Shown here in pieces: positions 24,157 to 32,242 of a DNA stretch of 34,161 nt. Source of the stretch: JBBQKQ01 sp043719155 (GTDB taxonomy: Bacteria; Patescibacteriota; Minisyncoccia; Phycocordibacterales; UBA5272); NCBI GenBank assembly GCA_043719155.1, contig JAYSUJ010000019.1, positions 1 to 34,161 on the forward strand. Direction: 5' to 3'. Numbering within the stretch: the stretch's first letter is position 1; the number at the start of each line of letters is the position of its first letter. The notes below the pieces were generated by a model that saw only the letters and a program-made list of their open reading frames with translations, made no database searches and was not told where the DNA came from. A program made the position numbers and the translations under genes.

Positions 24157-25191
24157 TTAGAGCCTCAGAAAATCGATCGCTTTTTGCGTAGCCACGCGCC
24201 CTCGGCTAGTACGCTCTAACATGCCTATTTGCAATAAATACGGCTCTACCACCTCCTCTATAGTTTCAGATTCTTCGGACAAACTTGCGGCTAGTGTAGA
24301 GATACCAACTGGACCTCCTTTAAAATTTTCTATAATAATCCTCAATAGATTTCTGTCATTTTGATTCATTCCATGTTCGTCTATTTCCAACATATCTACT
24401 ACATCTTGGACTATTTTTTTAGTTAGTGGCGACTTTTTTATTTGGGCCATGTCGCGGCTTCTTTTTAAGAGATAATTCGCGGTTCGTGGCGTGGACCTAC
24501 TTCTTCTGGCGATTTCTTCGGCCGCCTCTTTTTCAATTTCTATACCCAAAATGCTAGCCGATCTGTTTACAATTTGTTCTATTTCATTTTCACTATAATT
24601 TTCTAGTCTAAAAACACCTCCTGAAAAACGGCTTCTAAGTGGCGCTGAAAGCATGGCAACTCTAGTGGTGGCCCCCACAAGAGTAAACGGTGGAATATCT
24701 AGTTGTATAGTTCTAGCAGCTGGCCCTTTACCGATGATAATATCTATTACTCCACTTTCCATAGCTGGGTACAATACTTCCTCTATCATTTTATTGAGTC
24801 TATGAATTTCATCTATAAACAGCACGTCACCACTTTCTAAATTGGTTAAAATACTTGCCAAGTCTCCCACTTTCTCAATGGCTGGACCACTGGTTGTCTT
24901 CATATTTGCCCCCAAAGTTTTAGCTACCAAGTGCGAGATAGTTGTTTTACCTAAACCAGGTGGACCGTAAAATAAAATATGCTCTGGCTGATGATTTCTC
25001 TCTTTCGCTGCGGCCAAAAGGACTTTTAAATTTTCTTTCACCGTCTTTTGCCCTACATATTCTTCAAAAGTTTGAGGTCTTAGGGCCGAGTCTAACACTT
25101 GGTCTCTTTGTTTCTCTTGCTTAGTACCAACAATCTCAGCATTCACCTCTTTTTCCTCTTCGTTTTCGGTCTGTTTGTAGGTACTTGACAT
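24157..25191 (-). CDS. ruvB: Holliday junction branch-migration helicase RuvB
   Basis: The 344-aa protein is a normal-length RuvB: the DSALRPQTFEEYVGQ entry, Walker A FYGPPGLGKTT (about 73-83), Walker B VLFIDEIHRL, sensor 1 GATTR followed by SAPLRSRF (Arg finger region), and the C-terminal winged helix ending in GRVATQKA. It drives branch migration of Holliday junctions with RuvA. ruvA and ruvC are not in the window. A TATTTT box ends 5 nt before the ATG. Confidence 0.97.
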   Translation of the reverse strand: MSSTYKQTENEEEKEVNAEIVGTKQEKQRDQVLDSALRPQTFEEYVGQKTVKENLKVLLAAAKERNHQPEHILFYGPPGLGKTTISHLVAKTLGANMKTTSGPAIEKVGDLASILTNLESGDVLFIDEIHRLNKMIEEVLYPAMESGVIDIIIGKGPAARTIQLDIPPFTLVGATTRVAMLSAPLRSRFSGGVFRLENYSENEIEQIVNRSASILGIEIEKEAAEEIARRSRSTPRTANYLLKRSRDMAQIKKSPLTKKIVQDVVDMLEIDEHGMNQNDRNLLRIIIENFKGGPVGISTLAASLSEESETIEEVVEPYLLQIGMLERTSRGRVATQKAIDFLRL

Positions 25192-25220
25192 AAATTAAAA
25201 TATTGTTATAATACTAGTAA

Positions 25221-25250
25221 TTGAGTAGAGATATTCAAAGAAAGTATAGC
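25221..25250 (+). promoter_or_regulatory. Promoter candidate of the structured RNA
   Basis: TTGAGT (25221-25226), an 18-bp spacer and TATAGC (25245-25250) on the plus strand. An extended -10, TGTTATAAT (25204-25212), is an upstream alternative. Confidence 0.5.
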
Positions 25251-25256
25251 ACGTTA

Positions 25257-25465
25257 ACAGATAAATTAAGATTTTTAATCTCTAAGTAATTGACGTATTC
25301 CGCCTTTGCCATAATCCAATGTTTGCGCTTGGTACTCTCGCATGTACGAGAATCTACTGGGACTTCACATATGCGTGTGGTTTAGCTCCCGCAAGGAAGG
25401 ATTATTTAGAGATTAAAGCCCTTAATATATACACAATTAAAGAACCTGTGCGATGGTTCTTTTTT
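25257..25465 (+). ncRNA. Candidate structured RNA (possibly 6S-like), antisense to folA 3' end
   Basis: A 17-bp helix (25274-25290 with 25401-25417, one G-U) closes about 110 nt that fold further: CC.CCTT(T)GC with GCAAGG.GG, a TCTCG/CGAGA hairpin, CACAT/GTGTG, and CCAA/TTGG. A promoter lies upstream and a T-tailed hairpin (25439-25465) downstream, both on the plus strand. Length (about 160-205 nt) and the single long closing helix resemble 6S RNA, but the inside is branched, so the class is uncertain. The 3' part overlaps the last codons of folA in antisense. The minus strand could also fold as the folA 3' UTR. Confidence 0.55.
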
Positions 25466-25966
25466 GTTTTGTCCATTTGGTAAATAACCATCTTCTTTAG
25501 AAACCAACTGCCAACTTTTTAAATCTATTTCTGGAAAAAAAACATTGCAATCAGAAAATTCTCCGTCCACTTCGGTAACATAAATCTCATCCGCGTATTG
25601 CATAAAATTTTTGTAAATTTCGGCTCCACCAAAAAGCCATAAATCTTTTTGAGCTAGTTTTTGGTGAAGTAAAATAAAATTTAAAAAATCCTGTTCTGAA
25701 TTTAAAAGCAAAACCCCTTCTGGGACTTGGTAGTTTTTGTCTCTAGTCAAAATAATATTTGTTCGGTTTGGTAAAGGGCGAAACCTCGGCGGCAATGACT
25801 CCCAAGTTCGTCTACCCATTAAAACAAAATGATTCTCAGTTAATTCTTTTACTCTTTTCATGTCGCCAGGTAAAACCCAGTTTGGCAGAACATAAACACC
25901 GGTTTCTTTATTTACAGTTCCCAGTTCCCCATTTTTACCTTTGGCGGCGATGATTTTTATTTTCAT
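25406..25966 (-). CDS. folA: Dihydrofolate reductase
   Basis: The protein begins with an IIAAKGKNGELG strand, then WVLPGDMKRVKELT with the active-site acidic residue, VLMGRRTWESLP (NADPH-binding), NIILTRD and LWLFGGAEIYKNF (glycine motif). It reduces dihydrofolate made by ThyA. ATG 25966 (186 aa) is chosen; the longer frame would overlap dut. It is 4 bp downstream of dut in one operon. The last codons form the 3' arm of a structured RNA on the other strand. Confidence 0.95.
   Translation of the reverse strand: MKIKIIAAKGKNGELGTVNKETGVYVLPNWVLPGDMKRVKELTENHFVLMGRRTWESLPPRFRPLPNRTNIILTRDKNYQVPEGVLLLNSEQDFLNFILLHQKLAQKDLWLFGGAEIYKNFMQYADEIYVTEVDGEFSDCNVFFPEIDLKSWQLVSKEDGYLPNGQNKKEPSHRFFNCVYIKGFNL
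25439..25465 (+). terminator. Plus-strand terminator within the folA coding end
   Basis: AAAGAACC (25439-25446) and GGTTCTTT (25455-25462) with an 8-nt loop, then more T. On the other strand it encodes EPSHRFF of FolA. Confidence 0.65.
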
Positions 25967-25970
25967 TTTA

Positions 25971-26390
25971 TTAATTCCCTGTTGAGCCAAACCCACCTTC
26001 GTCTCTCTCGGTTTTACTTAAATAATCCACTTCAACTATTTCAATTTTGGGTTTTTCAAGAAAAACTAACTGACAAATTTTATCCCCCAAATTATATTTT
26101 CTCGTACCATTTAATAATTTAAACTTAACAAGTATCTCTCCCCTGTAGCTAGAATCCAGTACACCGACGGAATTGCCTAAAATTAAATCATACTTTGTCA
26201 CTGAACTTCTAGGAAAAAGTAGACCTACGAAATTATCTGGAAATTCACAAGCTAAACCAGTCCCATACACAAGATTACCCTCCTCATCTATAGAGAAGTT
26301 ATTAGCAATTAGATCTATGCCCGCGTCTCCATGTCTAGGAATCTCTGGTATTATGGCACCTGATTTTATTTTTGTAAATTTTATTATCAT
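25971..26390 (-). CDS. dut: dUTP diphosphatase (trimeric)
   Basis: All five trimeric dUTPase motifs are present: HGDAGIDLIA, PRSSVT, GVLDSSYRGEI (with the catalytic Asp), GDKICQLVF and the C-terminal RDEGGFGSTG, which closes over the substrate. It converts dUTP to dUMP and pyrophosphate, preventing uracil in DNA and feeding ThyA. ATG 26390 (139 aa) is preferred; the longer frame overlaps the mazG-like gene. An insert of about eight residues (IDEEGNLVY) lies in a loop. Confidence 0.95.
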   Translation of the reverse strand: MIIKFTKIKSGAIIPEIPRHGDAGIDLIANNFSIDEEGNLVYGTGLACEFPDNFVGLLFPRSSVTKYDLILGNSVGVLDSSYRGEILVKFKLLNGTRKYNLGDKICQLVFLEKPKIEIVEVDYLSKTERDEGGFGSTGN

Positions 26391-26400
26391 TTTATTTTCA

Positions 26401-26733
26401 TTATCTTTTATCACCTTCCCCACCTAAAACGTCCCTTTCTTTTCTAGAATTTACTTTTTGTAAATTATCTCTTGCAATATCTTCCAAATCTAAACCCAGT
26501 TGTCTTGCTAGTTGCGCCAAGTACCACAAAACATCCCCCAGCTCGTGCTTTATATCTTCTCTAAATTTGTCACTACGCAAGTCTTCATTTTTGCACAAAG
26601 CCTTTTTAATCTTTTCTGCCACCTCTCCCGCTTCACCAGAAAGACACAATCCCAAAAAGACAACTGGGTCTACATTTACATGTTCTAACTTTGCTGTCTT
26701 GCTCGCCTCGTTTTGGTATTCGTTTAAATTCAT
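26401..26733 (-). CDS. MazG-like nucleotide pyrophosphohydrolase
   Basis: The 110-aa protein has the all-alpha NTP-PPase metal motifs, GEAGEVAEKIKK (ExxE) and HELGDVLWYLAQLA (ExxD), and the characteristic C-terminus with KVNSRKERDVLGGEGDKR. It would hydrolyse a dNTP or an aberrant nucleotide to the monophosphate. It leads the dut-folA operon; the gap to dut is 10 bp. Confidence 0.88.
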   Translation of the reverse strand: MNLNEYQNEASKTAKLEHVNVDPVVFLGLCLSGEAGEVAEKIKKALCKNEDLRSDKFREDIKHELGDVLWYLAQLARQLGLDLEDIARDNLQKVNSRKERDVLGGEGDKR

Positions 26734-26764
26734 ATTTTAATTCTAAAATTATACTACTATTTAT

Positions 26765-26807
26765 AAAAAAGAGCCAAAAATATTTTTCAAAATATTTTTG
26801 GCTCTTT
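26765..26807 (-). terminator. Long perfect terminator hairpin
   Basis: 19-bp arms (26768-26786 with 26789-26807) with a 2-nt loop. On the minus strand six T follow, so it ends a minus-strand transcript that must start between here and about 26980. Confidence 0.8.
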
Positions 26808-26811
26808 GCAA

Positions 26812-26919
26812 TTACCTATTGGGTAACCTTATCGTCTGGGTCAGACCTATAGCCTGGATCCACAATAGTTGCAGCTGGAAAATAAAGGATAAGTTAAAGT
26901 TGCGTTGGCTAGATTTCAT
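26812..26919 (-). CDS. Possible 35-aa ORF or gene remnant
   Basis: An ATG at 26919 opens 35 codons to a TAA. It is Leu/Gln-rich and has no Shine-Dalgarno site. In another minus frame, ending in TAG at 26816-26818, the stretch VDPGYRSDPDDKVTQ looks more protein-like but has no start codon. Both end just before the terminator at 26765-26807. Either could be a small gene or the tail of a lost one; the transcript may also be a small RNA. Confidence 0.25.
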   Translation of the reverse strand: MKSSQRNFNLSFIFQLQLLWIQAIGLTQTIRLPNR

Positions 26920-26927
26920 AATTTTGA

Positions 26928-26936
26928 TGGTAAAAT
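26928..26936 (+). promoter_or_regulatory. Extended -10 of the 155-aa membrane protein gene
   Basis: TGGTAAAAT on the plus strand, 43 nt before ATG 26980. Confidence 0.45.
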
Positions 26937-26979
26937 AGAAGGACATCATAATTAAAAGAATAATATAAACAATAATAAC

Positions 26980-27447
26980 ATGAGAACTACCGATCGGACG
27001 TTAGAACTTGTCAAAAATATCAAAAAAAGTAATTTGGACAAAAACTTTGTTAAACTATTAGGGATAGGAATGAGTATTTTTTTTGGAACTTTAAGCTTAT
27101 TTGTTTTGTATAACTTATATTCAGATCAGGTTTTTGCAGATTCAGTTTTAAGTAGTATTAAATACTTCTTTTTATTCATACTTTTGCCATTTACACTCTT
27201 CTTTTTATCTTTATATACATTCAAAACAGGTTCGGACTTCTCCAATGGAAAAGAATCTGTATCTTTTTATATTATAGCTTTGGTATTGTCTATTTTTATT
27301 TTGATAGGTTTTTTTATGGCCCCTATTACCGGTGAAAACTTTCATGGAACTTTGAGGATCAGAGGATTTGTTTTTGCTTTTATATTTTTTATTGGACTTG
27401 GGTCTGCTTTTAAAATAAAAAATTTATTGGTGAAAATTCAGCAATAG
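26980..27447 (+). CDS. Uncharacterised membrane protein, 155 aa
   Basis: A short charged N-terminus (about 1-25) is followed by four transmembrane helices (about 27-47, 58-78, 93-113, 128-146). No family motif is seen. It sits alone between two minus-strand gene groups and ends with TAG. The composition (Phe, Ile, Leu) is typical of a real small membrane protein. Confidence 0.55.
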   Translation: MRTTDRTLELVKNIKKSNLDKNFVKLLGIGMSIFFGTLSLFVLYNLYSDQVFADSVLSSIKYFFLFILLPFTLFFLSLYTFKTGSDFSNGKESVSFYIIALVLSIFILIGFFMAPITGENFHGTLRIRGFVFAFIFFIGLGSAFKIKNLLVKIQQ

Positions 27448-27480
27448 ACATTTTGCAAAATATCTAGAATTCAACGCAAG

Positions 27481-28677
27481 TTACTTATACAACCCCCTCT
27501 TCCTAGCGTCCTCGTCCATCACGGCCCCAAACTTTTCTATTATTTTAAAGCCTAGTTCAGGCCAAATTTGCTTTCTTTTGTTTTCATTTTTTTGTCGCAA
27601 CTCGACCGAGGTAACAGCTTTTATCATTTTTAAATCTTCACACGCAACGGAAAACCAAAACTGCGCTTCCAACTTGTCTATGGCTTTTACAAACTTGGCT
27701 TCCAAGCTTTGAGGATTTTCAAATTCATCATAAAGACTTCTAATTTCTTTTGCTATAAATTTTGGTGAGCTCTTTATAACCTGATTGATAGCCGTCGACT
27801 CTTTTTCCGCGTGAGCTTCATTTTTTACTCCCATCACAATGTCGCCAGTTTCTATTTCCCCCATATCGTGCATCAAAATCATTTTTGTAACTTTTTCAAA
27901 ATCTAACTTATTTTCTGGATCCTCAATGTTTCTAAAATAGTGAGCAAGTACGAACATGTTGTACACATGTTCAGCTACAGACTGACTTTCTAAAACTTCT
28001 TGCCTAGATAAAGTATATCTAATGACTTTATTGAGACCATATGTATACTTTATCTTTTTTATCTCGTCAAAGATGTAGTCAGTTGAAAATTTTGCCAACC
28101 TGACCTCACTTGCCCACTTTGCAATTTCTACTTTTTTATTAAATCTTTCTGCATTTTCTGGTAAATACACTTTTTTAACTCCCGCCCTTAACAATTTTTC
28201 CCAGCAGGCTTTGCAACACCAGAAATGTCCATACATATATACCTCAGCCCCCACCAACTTTTCTAAATTTCCAGCTTCGATGGCATTTTTGATTAAGTTA
28301 GCCTCTGCGTGACTGTCAACATGACACCCACGGCAATGCTCAAAACCTTCACCTCCTTGAAATTTTGGTTTCCCTTGCCTTTCTCTTTCGTCGTTTAAGA
28401 ATCTTCTTACACAACCTTTTCTATGTCCAAAATTTTCTAAATTTTTTTCATGATAACCATTGCCGTTCCCAGCTTCGGCTACGACCTCCCCGTCTTTAAC
28501 AGCTACTATCCCAATCGGAAAAACAGAGGTGAGAGAATGGTCGACAGCTGCTTTCTTAGCTAGCTGAATAAAAACATTTTCTTCTTCTAGAAAATTATAA
28601 TGCTCTTTTCTCTGGAAAAATTCTATTTCTTCTTCTATATTTTCAAAATCTTTGATTATGTCTTTCATTTCTAGCAT
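27481..28677 (-). CDS. dCMP deaminase-like + HD phosphohydrolase fusion
   Basis: The first half has a zinc deaminase fold: HAE (about 123-125) and CKAC (about 155-158) replacing the usual PCxxC with a Cys in the Pro place. CRGC and His (about 115-119) probably form the extra structural zinc site of dCMP deaminases. The second half is an HD domain like the 5'-nucleotidase YfbR: SVAEHVYN, MHDMGEIETGD and KAIDKLEAQ. dCMP is turned to dUMP for ThyA; the HD part may dephosphorylate dNMPs. I start at ATG 28677 (398 aa), 8 nt after a TGTTAAAAT box; ATG 28668 is also possible. Confidence 0.82.
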   Translation of the reverse strand: MLEMKDIIKDFENIEEEIEFFQRKEHYNFLEEENVFIQLAKKAAVDHSLTSVFPIGIVAVKDGEVVAEAGNGNGYHEKNLENFGHRKGCVRRFLNDERERQGKPKFQGGEGFEHCRGCHVDSHAEANLIKNAIEAGNLEKLVGAEVYMYGHFWCCKACWEKLLRAGVKKVYLPENAERFNKKVEIAKWASEVRLAKFSTDYIFDEIKKIKYTYGLNKVIRYTLSRQEVLESQSVAEHVYNMFVLAHYFRNIEDPENKLDFEKVTKMILMHDMGEIETGDIVMGVKNEAHAEKESTAINQVIKSSPKFIAKEIRSLYDEFENPQSLEAKFVKAIDKLEAQFWFSVACEDLKMIKAVTSVELRQKNENKRKQIWPELGFKIIEKFGAVMDEDARKRGLYK

Positions 28678-28678
28678 A

Positions 28679-28694
28679 TGATATAATTTTAACA
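28679..28694. promoter_or_regulatory. Overlapping divergent -10 boxes
   Basis: On the plus strand TGATATAAT (28679-28687) lies 13 nt before ATG 28701. On the minus strand TGTTAAAAT (28686-28694) lies 8 nt before ATG 28677. They share two base pairs, so both cannot be opened at once. Confidence 0.6.
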
Positions 28695-28700
28695 TAATTT

Positions 28701-29252
28701 ATGACCAAAATAGGTAAATTGCATGACAGCAAAACTTTAAAGAAAAAAATTGCAGCTGCAAAAAAACAAGGTTTAAAAATAGTACTTTCTTCTGGCTCTT
28801 GGGATATGCTGCATGTTGGACATATGCGTTACTTAAAAGAAGCCAGAAACAAAGGGGATTTTTTAATTGTTGGGGTGGACTCGGACAAGAAAATTAAAAA
28901 AAGAAAAGGCCCAGACCGACCAGTAGTTCCTGAAAACGAAAGACTGGAAATGCTTTCTCATCTAGAATTTGTAGATGCTTTATTTCTAAAACTTCACAAC
29001 CACAAAGAAGGAAATTTAATAGAGCTGGTTTGTCCAGATGTGCTGATAGTTTCCGAATCCACCAAACACGACCCAAAACATTTAGGACAGATTTCCAAAT
29101 TTTGTAGAGAGGTGGTGACACTGCCGCCTCAAGCCGAGACCAGCACCACAGCCCGCATTCGCATGCTGCATGTCAATGGTAAAAAAGATTTGTTGCAAAA
29201 ATTGATGGAGGAAATGCCGAAATTTATGTCAACATTCTTGAGTGGTAAGTAA
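28701..29252 (+). CDS. Cytidylyltransferase-like nucleotidyltransferase (RfaE/TagD type)
   Basis: The 183-aa protein has the HxGH motif in SGSWDMLHVGHMRYL (His38, His41), then VDSDKKIKKRKGPDRPV and a late TSTTARI, equal to the (I/T)ST(T)xxI motif. This family joins a nucleotide to a phosphorylated alcohol or sugar (CDP-glycerol, ADP-heptose, FAD or phosphopantetheine types). The substrate cannot be named; the KGPxRPV motif is like RfaE C-terminal domains. The C-terminal helix (QKLMEEMPKFM) is extra. Confidence 0.8.
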   Translation: MTKIGKLHDSKTLKKKIAAAKKQGLKIVLSSGSWDMLHVGHMRYLKEARNKGDFLIVGVDSDKKIKKRKGPDRPVVPENERLEMLSHLEFVDALFLKLHNHKEGNLIELVCPDVLIVSESTKHDPKHLGQISKFCREVVTLPPQAETSTTARIRMLHVNGKKDLLQKLMEEMPKFMSTFLSGK

Positions 29253-29253
29253 T

Positions 29254-29724
29254 TTAACTTTGTAGTGCAATTTTCCTATACCCCAATTTTACCCTTAAAG
29301 ATTCCCTATTTTCTTTACTTTCTCTCTCAGAAGACTCCCCAGAAATTAGTTGAAAATGTAAATGTTCTACACTAGAGCCATTTTTAAGCATATCCCCGAA
29401 ACGTAAAAACAACCCTCCGCCTTCTATTTTTTTATATTCAACTGCAAATTTAAAAATTTCCCCAAAGTCAGCCCAACTTTTTGCGTCAATTTCTGCAATA
29501 TTTACAAGATGTTTTTTAGGAATTAAAAGATAATGATGTGCTGTTCCCTCATAAGGAAAAGCACTTTCTGTCAAAAGCCAATTTTCATTTTGATGTAAAA
29601 TTTCTTTTTGGTGTATCTTTATAATGCCTTCTGGGCAAAAAGGACAAAGTTTTATTTCTTCGGCGAGTTTCATTCTGTCACTCTGTTCTTCACTTCTTAC
29701 ATTATTATGATTTAGTTTTGGCAT
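29254..29724 (-). CDS. HIT-family protein
   Basis: The protein has an N-terminal CPFC zinc knuckle and the HIT motif region SSVEHLHFQLISG (His-x-His, usual third His replaced), preceded by YLLIPKKHLVNIAEI, the typical HIT strand-helix. HIT enzymes hydrolyse or transfer nucleotides. ATG 29724 (156 aa) is chosen over a GTG at 29739, which lies inside the thyA end. It is 4 bp downstream of thyA in the same operon. Confidence 0.78.
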   Translation of the reverse strand: MPKLNHNNVRSEEQSDRMKLAEEIKLCPFCPEGIIKIHQKEILHQNENWLLTESAFPYEGTAHHYLLIPKKHLVNIAEIDAKSWADFGEIFKFAVEYKKIEGGGLFLRFGDMLKNGSSVEHLHFQLISGESSERESKENRESLRVKLGYRKIALQS

Positions 29725-29728
29725 ATTT

Positions 29729-30616
29729 TTATACAGCACTAGGAATTAGCATACTCGGGTTTGGGTCATAGTTTTCCAGTTTAAAATCTTCAAATTTAAA
29801 ATCTTTTACATTTTCTTTTTTATTGATTATGTTTAAGCTTGGGAAAACTCTGCCCTCTTTTTGAATAATTTCTTTTGCAACTTCCAGTTGGTTTTCATAA
29901 ATATGGGCGTCAGAAAGTTGGAAAATTAATTTCCCCGGTTTCAAACCTGTTACACTACACATCATTTTTAAAATAGCAATGTAGGAGATCATGTCATTTG
30001 GAAAACCAAGCAAAATATCAACTGAGCGATGCCAAGACAATAAATCTAGTCTGCCGTTTAAATATCGAAAATGCATAAAACCGTGACAGGGTGACACGAC
30101 TGTGCGCTGGTTTGCCCCCCAACCGTTGTAAAACGGTATCCAACTAGTGACATACAAAGTTCTTCTATTTCTCAGTTTCTCATCTTTCAACATTCTTACT
30201 ATGTTTTCTATTTGGTCAAACTCACCCCCGTCAGGTGTGGGAAATGCAGCAAAAGCCCGACCATAAGACCCGTCGCCCAAATGACGCGGCTTAGCTCCCA
30301 CTTTTTGAGTTTTACGCTCTATCACCCACGGTCCCCAAAAAGCTTCTGGCACCCCATAAACTTCTTTCATTTTATCAAAGTCTTGTTCGCCATTTACAAA
30401 AGCACACATTTCAGCAATTGGCCCCTTGGTCCCCATTTTTCTTTCTGTAATGACTGGGTCGCCATTTTCCAAGTCATAGACCAGAGTTGGCGCAGTGCCA
30501 AAACAAGTAAAAGCATCTACATCTTGGGGGGTGGGTACTCTTTCGCCATTTTCCAAAATAAACTTAACCAAGTTTTTATATTGACTATCCACAGTCTTGT
30601 CTTTTTTTGTTTCCAT
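29729..30616 (-). CDS. thyA: Thymidylate synthase
   Basis: From ATG 30616 the protein is 295 aa, with catalytic Cys177 in VSPCHGF, then HRSVDILLGFPNDMISY (phosphate and dUMP contacts, Asn207) and SDAHIYENQ. It methylates dUMP to dTMP with methylene-THF. The motif set is intact although the N-terminal third is diverged from E. coli ThyA. ATG 30616 is preferred over TTG 30634. It follows tmk by 56 bp. Confidence 0.95.
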   Translation of the reverse strand: METKKDKTVDSQYKNLVKFILENGERVPTPQDVDAFTCFGTAPTLVYDLENGDPVITERKMGTKGPIAEMCAFVNGEQDFDKMKEVYGVPEAFWGPWVIERKTQKVGAKPRHLGDGSYGRAFAAFPTPDGGEFDQIENIVRMLKDEKLRNRRTLYVTSWIPFYNGWGANQRTVVSPCHGFMHFRYLNGRLDLLSWHRSVDILLGFPNDMISYIAILKMMCSVTGLKPGKLIFQLSDAHIYENQLEVAKEIIQKEGRVFPSLNIINKKENVKDFKFEDFKLENYDPNPSMLIPSAV

Positions 30617-30672
30617 ATATAAAAAGTGTAACAAAATAAAAAAACAAAAGAAACTTTGACAAATGCAACTTA

Positions 30673-31299
30673 TTATTTGCTGATTATCTTTAAAATTTCA
30701 GCTAAAGTTTGTTCAAAAACTTTTTCTTTGCTTTGCTCACCGTTTACAATAACATGGTTAAAATTTAAGATTTCTTTTTTATACCCCACTATCACTCTTT
30801 CAAAAAAATCTTTCTTTTTTTGTTCGTATTGATTATTTTCACTTCTCCCACCCCTTCTTTTTTCACTGGTTTCAACTGTAATGTCGTAATAAATATATAG
30901 ATCTGGTTGATATTTACCAATAATTTTTTCAGTTAGCCAGTCTGTCACCTCCCTCATATTTTCTTTTTGTTTACCGTAGATTTGATAAGCATATTGGGAC
31001 AACTCAAATCTATTACAAATTACATTTACACCAGAGTCCAATTTTGCGACTATTTCAGTATTCATAAGCTCGGCTCTGTCAGCATAGAAAAGCAGAACTT
31101 CAGCCAAGTCTGAAAAGACATAGTCTTTGTTGAAAATAAGCTCGCGTATTTTTTGGGTTCCAATTCCTGTTCCACCCGGCGCTCTGGTAAAATAAAAGTT
31201 GTTGTTTCCCTCAAAATGCTTTTTAAGCAAATCACTTTGAGTGTCTTTCCCACAGCCGTCTATTCCCTCTAAAACAATAAATTTTCCTTTAGCACTCAT
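30673..31299 (-). CDS. tmk: Thymidylate kinase
   Basis: P-loop EGIDGCGKDTQ (residues 11-21), FTRAPGGTGIG (the usual TREPGGTxxG), CNRFELSQYAYQ (the DRY/R motif segment is here NRF) and RRGGRSENNQYE (lid). It makes dTDP from dTMP. The change of TREPGG to TRAPGG and DRY to NRF shows divergence at normally conserved places. Gap to the SPFH gene is 7 bp. Confidence 0.93.
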   Translation of the reverse strand: MSAKGKFIVLEGIDGCGKDTQSDLLKKHFEGNNNFYFTRAPGGTGIGTQKIRELIFNKDYVFSDLAEVLLFYADRAELMNTEIVAKLDSGVNVICNRFELSQYAYQIYGKQKENMREVTDWLTEKIIGKYQPDLYIYYDITVETSEKRRGGRSENNQYEQKKKDFFERVIVGYKKEILNFNHVIVNGEQSKEKVFEQTLAEILKIISK

Positions 31300-31306
31300 A
31301 TTTATT

Positions 31307-32194
31307 TTATCTTATTTCCTGACTAGCAATTAAGTCCTTCATCAGGTCACTTGTTTTGCCAACAGCCGTGTCCATAAAAATAACTTTCGCATTTTGTGAT
31401 TGACCAACTGTTTTAAGAGTATCTAAATACTGTGTTAGCGACAAAATAGCCATAATTTCTTTAGGATTTTGTGAGGTCACACTCTGTAAAGTCTTTATTG
31501 ACTGTTCTAAACCTTTGGCTATCGCCTCTCGTTCCTGAGCCACTCCTTCTCCTTGTAGTCTTTTTCTTTCTTTTTCGGCTTCGGCCTCTTTAATGGCCTG
31601 GATTTTTATTGCTTCTCCTTTGTTCTCTGCCGCTTTTCTTAGTTGTAAACTAGCTACCACCTCACTCATTGCGTCAGTTATAGTAAGTGGAAAATTAACA
31701 TTGGTTATTTGAAAACTTTTTATAAACATTCCCCACTCGGCAAATTGTTTTTCTAAATCATTTTGTATATGGTTTGCCAGCTCTTCTTTTTTTTCTAATA
31801 TACCTTCGTGAGTTTCTTTGGCTACATATGTACGCAAAGAGTTTTCAACAATAGCCCCAATAGACTGATTTCTGTTTTCCACTACATAAGTATATTTTTT
31901 AATACCCTCATCTGAGGCATCTACAACATAAATCAAGTTGGTGCCAATGTCTACAATAACTTTGTCTGCTGATGGGTAACGTCCGTCTATAGCAAAATTT
32001 TGCTGACGTAAAGAAACCTTATTTGCAACCCTTTCTAATAGTGGAATTTTAAAATTGAGTCCGGCGTTCATCATCCTGGAATACTTCCCTAAAAACTCTA
32101 TCACCAGAACACTATTTTGTTCTACTATTTTTACACAAGTCACAAAGAGTAGGGCGAGAACTATTATTAATATAAATAGAATATATGTTGTCAT
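31307..32194 (-). CDS. SPFH/Band 7 domain protein
   Basis: The 295-aa protein has an N-terminal transmembrane helix (about 4-24), an SPFH domain (VEQNSVLVIEFLGKYSRMMN to FPLTITDAMSEVV, about 27-175) and a coiled coil rich in Ala, Glu and Lys (AIKIQAIKEAEAEKER) up to about 235, ending in a Gln/Thr-rich tail. Stomatin-like proteins form membrane microdomains and often regulate proteases. It heads the SPFH-tmk-thyA-HIT operon. A TGTTAGAAT box lies 25 nt before the ATG. Confidence 0.88.
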   Translation of the reverse strand: MTTYILFILIIVLALLFVTCVKIVEQNSVLVIEFLGKYSRMMNAGLNFKIPLLERVANKVSLRQQNFAIDGRYPSADKVIVDIGTNLIYVVDASDEGIKKYTYVVENRNQSIGAIVENSLRTYVAKETHEGILEKKEELANHIQNDLEKQFAEWGMFIKSFQITNVNFPLTITDAMSEVVASLQLRKAAENKGEAIKIQAIKEAEAEKERKRLQGEGVAQEREAIAKGLEQSIKTLQSVTSQNPKEIMAILSLTQYLDTLKTVGQSQNAKVIFMDTAVGKTSDLMKDLIASQEIR

Positions 32195-32219
32195 ATTTTA
32201 ATTTTGTTGGATGTATAAA

Positions 32220-32228
32220 TTCTAACAT
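32220..32228 (-). promoter_or_regulatory. Extended -10 of the SPFH-tmk-thyA operon
   Basis: TGTTAGAAT on the minus strand, 25 nt before ATG 32194, within the short divergent gap with the gene at 32274. Confidence 0.4.
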
Positions 32229-32242
32229 GTGTAAAAAAAATA

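Noticed and set aside
25257..25420. SRP (4.5S) RNA for the structured RNA
   Set aside because: A GCAA loop with AAGG is present, but the symmetric loop bases of domain IV are missing and it would sit near the 3' end instead of at the tip.
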